Below, one piece after another: positions 5,380-7,265 of a stretch of 7,265 nucleotides of DNA. The notes under the pieces are model-generated. The model saw only the letters and a list, made by a program, of their open reading frames with translations. It was not told where the DNA came from and searched no databases. Every line of letters starts with the position of its first letter. The stretch's first letter is position 1. A program made the translations under genes and the position numbers. Source of the DNA: Deinococcus marmoris DSM 12784 (GTDB lineage: Bacteria > Deinococcota > Deinococci > Deinococcales > Deinococcaceae); NCBI RefSeq assembly GCF_000701405.1, contig NZ_JNIV01000155.1, positions 1 through 7,265 of the forward strand, read 5' to 3'.

Positions 5380-5624
5380 GCAGGCAAGAAAGTTTTCAGT
5401 ACGGCCTCGTTGTTCAGCTCCGGCTGATGGCACTTGAAAAGCGCTGGGGCACGCCCAGTGGCGAGATTCTGGCCCTGGCCCTGCAGGCGTGCCAGGGGGT
5501 TCATTCTGAACTGAACGCCACGCTCAAAGGCTGGATGTACCCGACCCCGCAGGCGCTCCTGCAGGAAGGCGAACGGTTGTTCGGTGGCGGCGGCTGGACA
5601 ATGCGGCGGGCCACAGATGACTGA
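5376..5624 (+). CDS. Small operon protein of unknown function, 82 residues
   Basis: I do not recognise this protein. It is probably soluble and largely helical: residues 8-22 and 29-50 form amphipathic helices, then GWMYPTPQALLQEGERLFGGGGW and a basic tail. It has no signal peptide, membrane segment, metal-binding cluster or HTH that I can see. Its reality is supported by a good AGGGAG ribosome site, a 4-base ATGA overlap with the XRE-GGCT gene, and an 8-base overlap with the following GIY-YIG gene. Conserved placement between a predicted regulator-enzyme and a nuclease suggests a partner or inhibitor of one neighbour, but nothing in the sequence proves this. Confidence 0.75.
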   Translation: MSRQESFQYGLVVQLRLMALEKRWGTPSGEILALALQACQGVHSELNATLKGWMYPTPQALLQEGERLFGGGGWTMRRATDD

Positions 5625-6624
5625 CCATCTCCTGTCAGCACTGGGCTTCCCACCCTTTCAGGACGTGACGGGCCAGACGTCGGTGGCCCGCCTGCACCGG
5701 GCCGGACAGCGCTGCGGTATCTACATCCTCGGATTCGCGGATGGCGAACGGTACGTCGGCCAGGCGGTTGATGTGACGAAGCGCTACTTAAACCACCGAA
5801 AAACCTACGCCGACCTGACCCAGCTCACCTTCAAATGCGTGCCCGCAGGGGAGCTGGACGCCGAGGAGCAGCGCTGCATCCATACCCTGGAGGCCGCGGG
5901 AATGCTGCTGCGGAACTTCACGCATATGAGTGTGGTCCGCGGCAAACGGCCTTTCGACGAGGTGGTCACTCCGGAAGAACAGGACGCCTGGCTGCGGGGC
6001 AATGCGGACTTGCAGGACGGTGAATCACACGTCCATGACGAGTCGCTGAGGCGACGGCAGCGCCACAAGTTCGAACAGCTCATGACCTTGCCCCACGCGC
6101 AGGATGCGCTCAGACTTCTGGGGCTCTATCTGGTGTCAACACTGCCTTTTCCCAACCGCACCGAACAGGACTTCTGGATCGTGACCTGTCTCCCGTATGG
6201 GCTCGGGAAAGATGACAGCGTCTACTGCCGGGTCACGGTCAATATGCAGGAGAACTTTTCCGTGTACGGCAACGAGCATGGCCTTGGTATCGCCATTCAC
6301 ACGGCCGTTTCGCCGCTTAAGGAACTGCTGGGTGACGAATGGCAGCGGCACCTTGAGGAGGGAGAGTATGAGGTCACGGGTCACCAGTACAAGCCCGGTG
6401 GACACGATCAAACTCAAATTAATGCCTTCGGGTACGAGCACGCCAAGATCCTGCTGACCTCGGGGCAGACGTTACAGGCCATGGCCGTCCTGAACCTCAG
6501 ATTGATGCGCAGAGGTGGTGCTTATCAACCCGGCTCGCACTGCCCGCAATTGGCTGATGCTGCGCTAGTTGATGCCATACAGGCTCTTCAAAATCCCGAA
6601 TTTGAGACGGAGCAAGCTGAGTAA
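5617..6624 (+). CDS. GIY-YIG nuclease-domain protein with unknown C-terminal domain
   Basis: A 335-residue protein. The N-terminal GIY-YIG domain covers about residues 30-105: GIYIL (Gly34-Ile-Tyr36), ADGERYVGQA (Tyr47-Val-Gly49), VTKRYLNHRK with Arg56 and His60, an acidic DAEEQRCIHTLE helix with Glu84 as likely metal-binding residue, and LLRN with Asn100. These are the family's catalytic positions, so nuclease activity is plausible. Residues 110-335 are not recognised; they start with a charged helical linker (~115-160) followed by a mixed alpha/beta region containing FWIVTCLPYG and GHQYKPGGHDQ. ATG 5617 is chosen over GTG 5584 because it overlaps the upstream stop by only 8 bases; its ribosome site is weak, suggesting coupling to upstream translation. 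It is the last gene of the operon. DNA cleavage, perhaps in defence or element mobility, is the default guess for this fold. Confidence 0.88.
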   Translation: MTDHLLSALGFPPFQDVTGQTSVARLHRAGQRCGIYILGFADGERYVGQAVDVTKRYLNHRKTYADLTQLTFKCVPAGELDAEEQRCIHTLEAAGMLLRNFTHMSVVRGKRPFDEVVTPEEQDAWLRGNADLQDGESHVHDESLRRRQRHKFEQLMTLPHAQDALRLLGLYLVSTLPFPNRTEQDFWIVTCLPYGLGKDDSVYCRVTVNMQENFSVYGNEHGLGIAIHTAVSPLKELLGDEWQRHLEEGEYEVTGHQYKPGGHDQTQINAFGYEHAKILLTSGQTLQAMAVLNLRLMRRGGAYQPGSHCPQLADAALVDAIQALQNPEFETEQAE

Positions 6625-6662
6625 GCAGAGGCGTCATGGGGCGGGATCAATAGGGATCACCA

Positions 6663-6686
6663 AACGTTTCAAAGTCAAGAAATGTT
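6663..6686 (+). other. Weak hairpin between the operon and the insertion sequence
   Basis: AACGTTTC (6663-6670) can pair with GAAATGTT (6679-6686), with one G-U pair and an 8-base loop. It starts 39 bases after the GIY-YIG stop. No T-run follows, so a terminator role is weakly supported. Nothing else stands out in the 6625-6724 gap. Confidence 0.25.
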
Positions 6687-6699
6687 ACCCGATACAACA

Positions 6700-7265
6700 T
6701 CCAGGTATTTGGTACCTCACGAGCTCAGTAGCCGACAACTTCAGATTCCGGCTGTCCCAGTGGGGGAAAAGGACTTATCAAGATTCGTAGGATCTCGCTG
6801 ATTCTCTCGGGAATCCACCGCAGGACATGACGCAGTTCTTCCGAGCCGTAGCGCACCAAGCTCATGGCCTTCCGGCCATGGGCCAGTACCCGGATCGGTT
6901 TCGTTTCGTGACGCCAGACGCCAATTCGCAGGCAGCCCAGCCACGCTAGGGTCACCAGACCGAACAGTCGCTCCAACCGAGTGGGGGGTGTGACCCCGGT
7001 CCGTTCCAGATCGAAGCCCCGCGATTTTTGCGAGCCAAAAGTGGACTCGATCGTCCAACGAAGCTTGTACAGTTGCCACGGTTCCCACACGTGAAAGTCC
7101 GTCGCGATGATCACCAGATCACCCGTGGGTGACCTGGTGGCCACTCCCCGCATCACTTCACCGAAGACCATGGTCCGCTCCGCGATCATCCGGAACTGAC
7201 CGGGCTGCAGATCCTGGAACCACTCTGCGGCTGACAGCTCGTCCAGCACCGTATCCTTGCGAATC
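6700..7265 (-). mobile_element. IS4-family insertion sequence, 3' end within the window
   Basis: Presence is deduced from the transposase. The exact terminal inverted repeat cannot be fixed, because the other end lies outside the window. The left limit of 6700 is approximate; the end probably falls within about 30 bases of the transposase stop. No target duplication can be tested. Confidence 0.6.
6725..7265 (-). CDS. IS4-family transposase, C-terminal part (cut by the window end)
   Basis: The - strand frame is open to the window edge, so this is a partial gene; about 180 residues are visible and the GTG at 7247-7249 is internal. The segment encoded by 7025-7069 has the IS4 signature Y-(2)-R-(3)-E-(6)-K exactly: YKLRWTIESTFGSQK, followed by SRGFDLERTG. 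The Glu is the last acid of the DDE catalytic triad; the two Asp residues would lie in the N-terminal part, upstream of the visible gene (rightward in the window) or not visible. The rest is a helical, basic C-terminus (RLFGLVTLAWLGCLRIG, then LRHVLRWIPERISEIL). The TGA is at 6725-6727. The element ends close to the GIY-YIG gene but does not break it. Whether the transposase is complete cannot be judged here. Confidence 0.9.
   Translation of the reverse strand, partial: IRKDTVLDELSAAEWFQDLQPGQFRMIAERTMVFGEVMRGVATRSPTGDLVIIATDFHVWEPWQLYKLRWTIESTFGSQKSRGFDLERTGVTPPTRLERLFGLVTLAWLGCLRIGVWRHETKPIRVLAHGRKAMSLVRYGSEELRHVLRWIPERISEILRILISPFPPLGQPESEVVGY

Noticed and set aside
6625..6724. tRNA or attachment site next to the insertion sequence
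   Set aside because: No cloverleaf, anticodon arm or direct repeat could be found in this 100-base gap.

Overview
The window looks like accessory, probably plasmid-borne, DNA of a GC-rich bacterium. Deinococcus or a relative is my best guess. The support is a GC-rich coding style, a promoter whose -10 box sits 7 bases before an ATG (the leaderless arrangement common in Deinococcus), a plasmid-replication-like winged-helix protein, and an IS4-family transposase. This is inference; no 16S or housekeeping gene is present.

Left part (1-1793): one long + strand gene for a DNA-binding protein with a central helix-turn-helix, possibly a plasmid replication initiator, followed by a short gap with a possible hairpin. 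Its true 5' end is unclear because the frame is open to the window edge.

Middle (1794-3604): a gene for a modification-dependent restriction enzyme (unknown helical N-terminus, EVE base-reader domain, PD-(D/E)XK nuclease domain) has been split inside the EVE domain. The insertion is a 273-bp element with 38-bp terminal inverted repeats resembling those of Tn3 transposons, and it is flanked by a 5-bp target duplication (CTGTG). It encodes no transposase, so it is a Tn3-derived miniature element. Removing the element and one CTGTG copy restores one uninterrupted frame of about 510 codons.

Control region (3605-4138): about 530 bases without a convincing gene but full of symmetry. It holds a long imperfect inverted repeat (3659-3925) that may be a second, decayed miniature element, a hairpin, two copies of CTTGTCAAG, an 11-bp perfect inverted repeat, and a near-consensus promoter (TTGACA, 17 bases, TAAGAT) overlapped by further ACTTGTCAAGT-like sites.

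Operon (4139-6624): four + strand genes with overlapping ends. They are a class I glutamine amidotransferase of the gamma-glutamyl-GABA hydrolase (PuuD) type, an XRE helix-turn-helix fused to a gamma-glutamylcyclotransferase-like domain, an 82-residue protein I do not recognise, and a GIY-YIG nuclease with an unknown C-terminal domain. Two enzymes acting on gamma-glutamyl bonds, an autoregulator-like HTH and a nuclease under one tightly built promoter form a set I do not recognise as a named system. It is the best candidate here for something undescribed.

Right edge (6725-7265, - strand): the C-terminal part of an IS4-family transposase, cut by the window end, pointing toward the operon.
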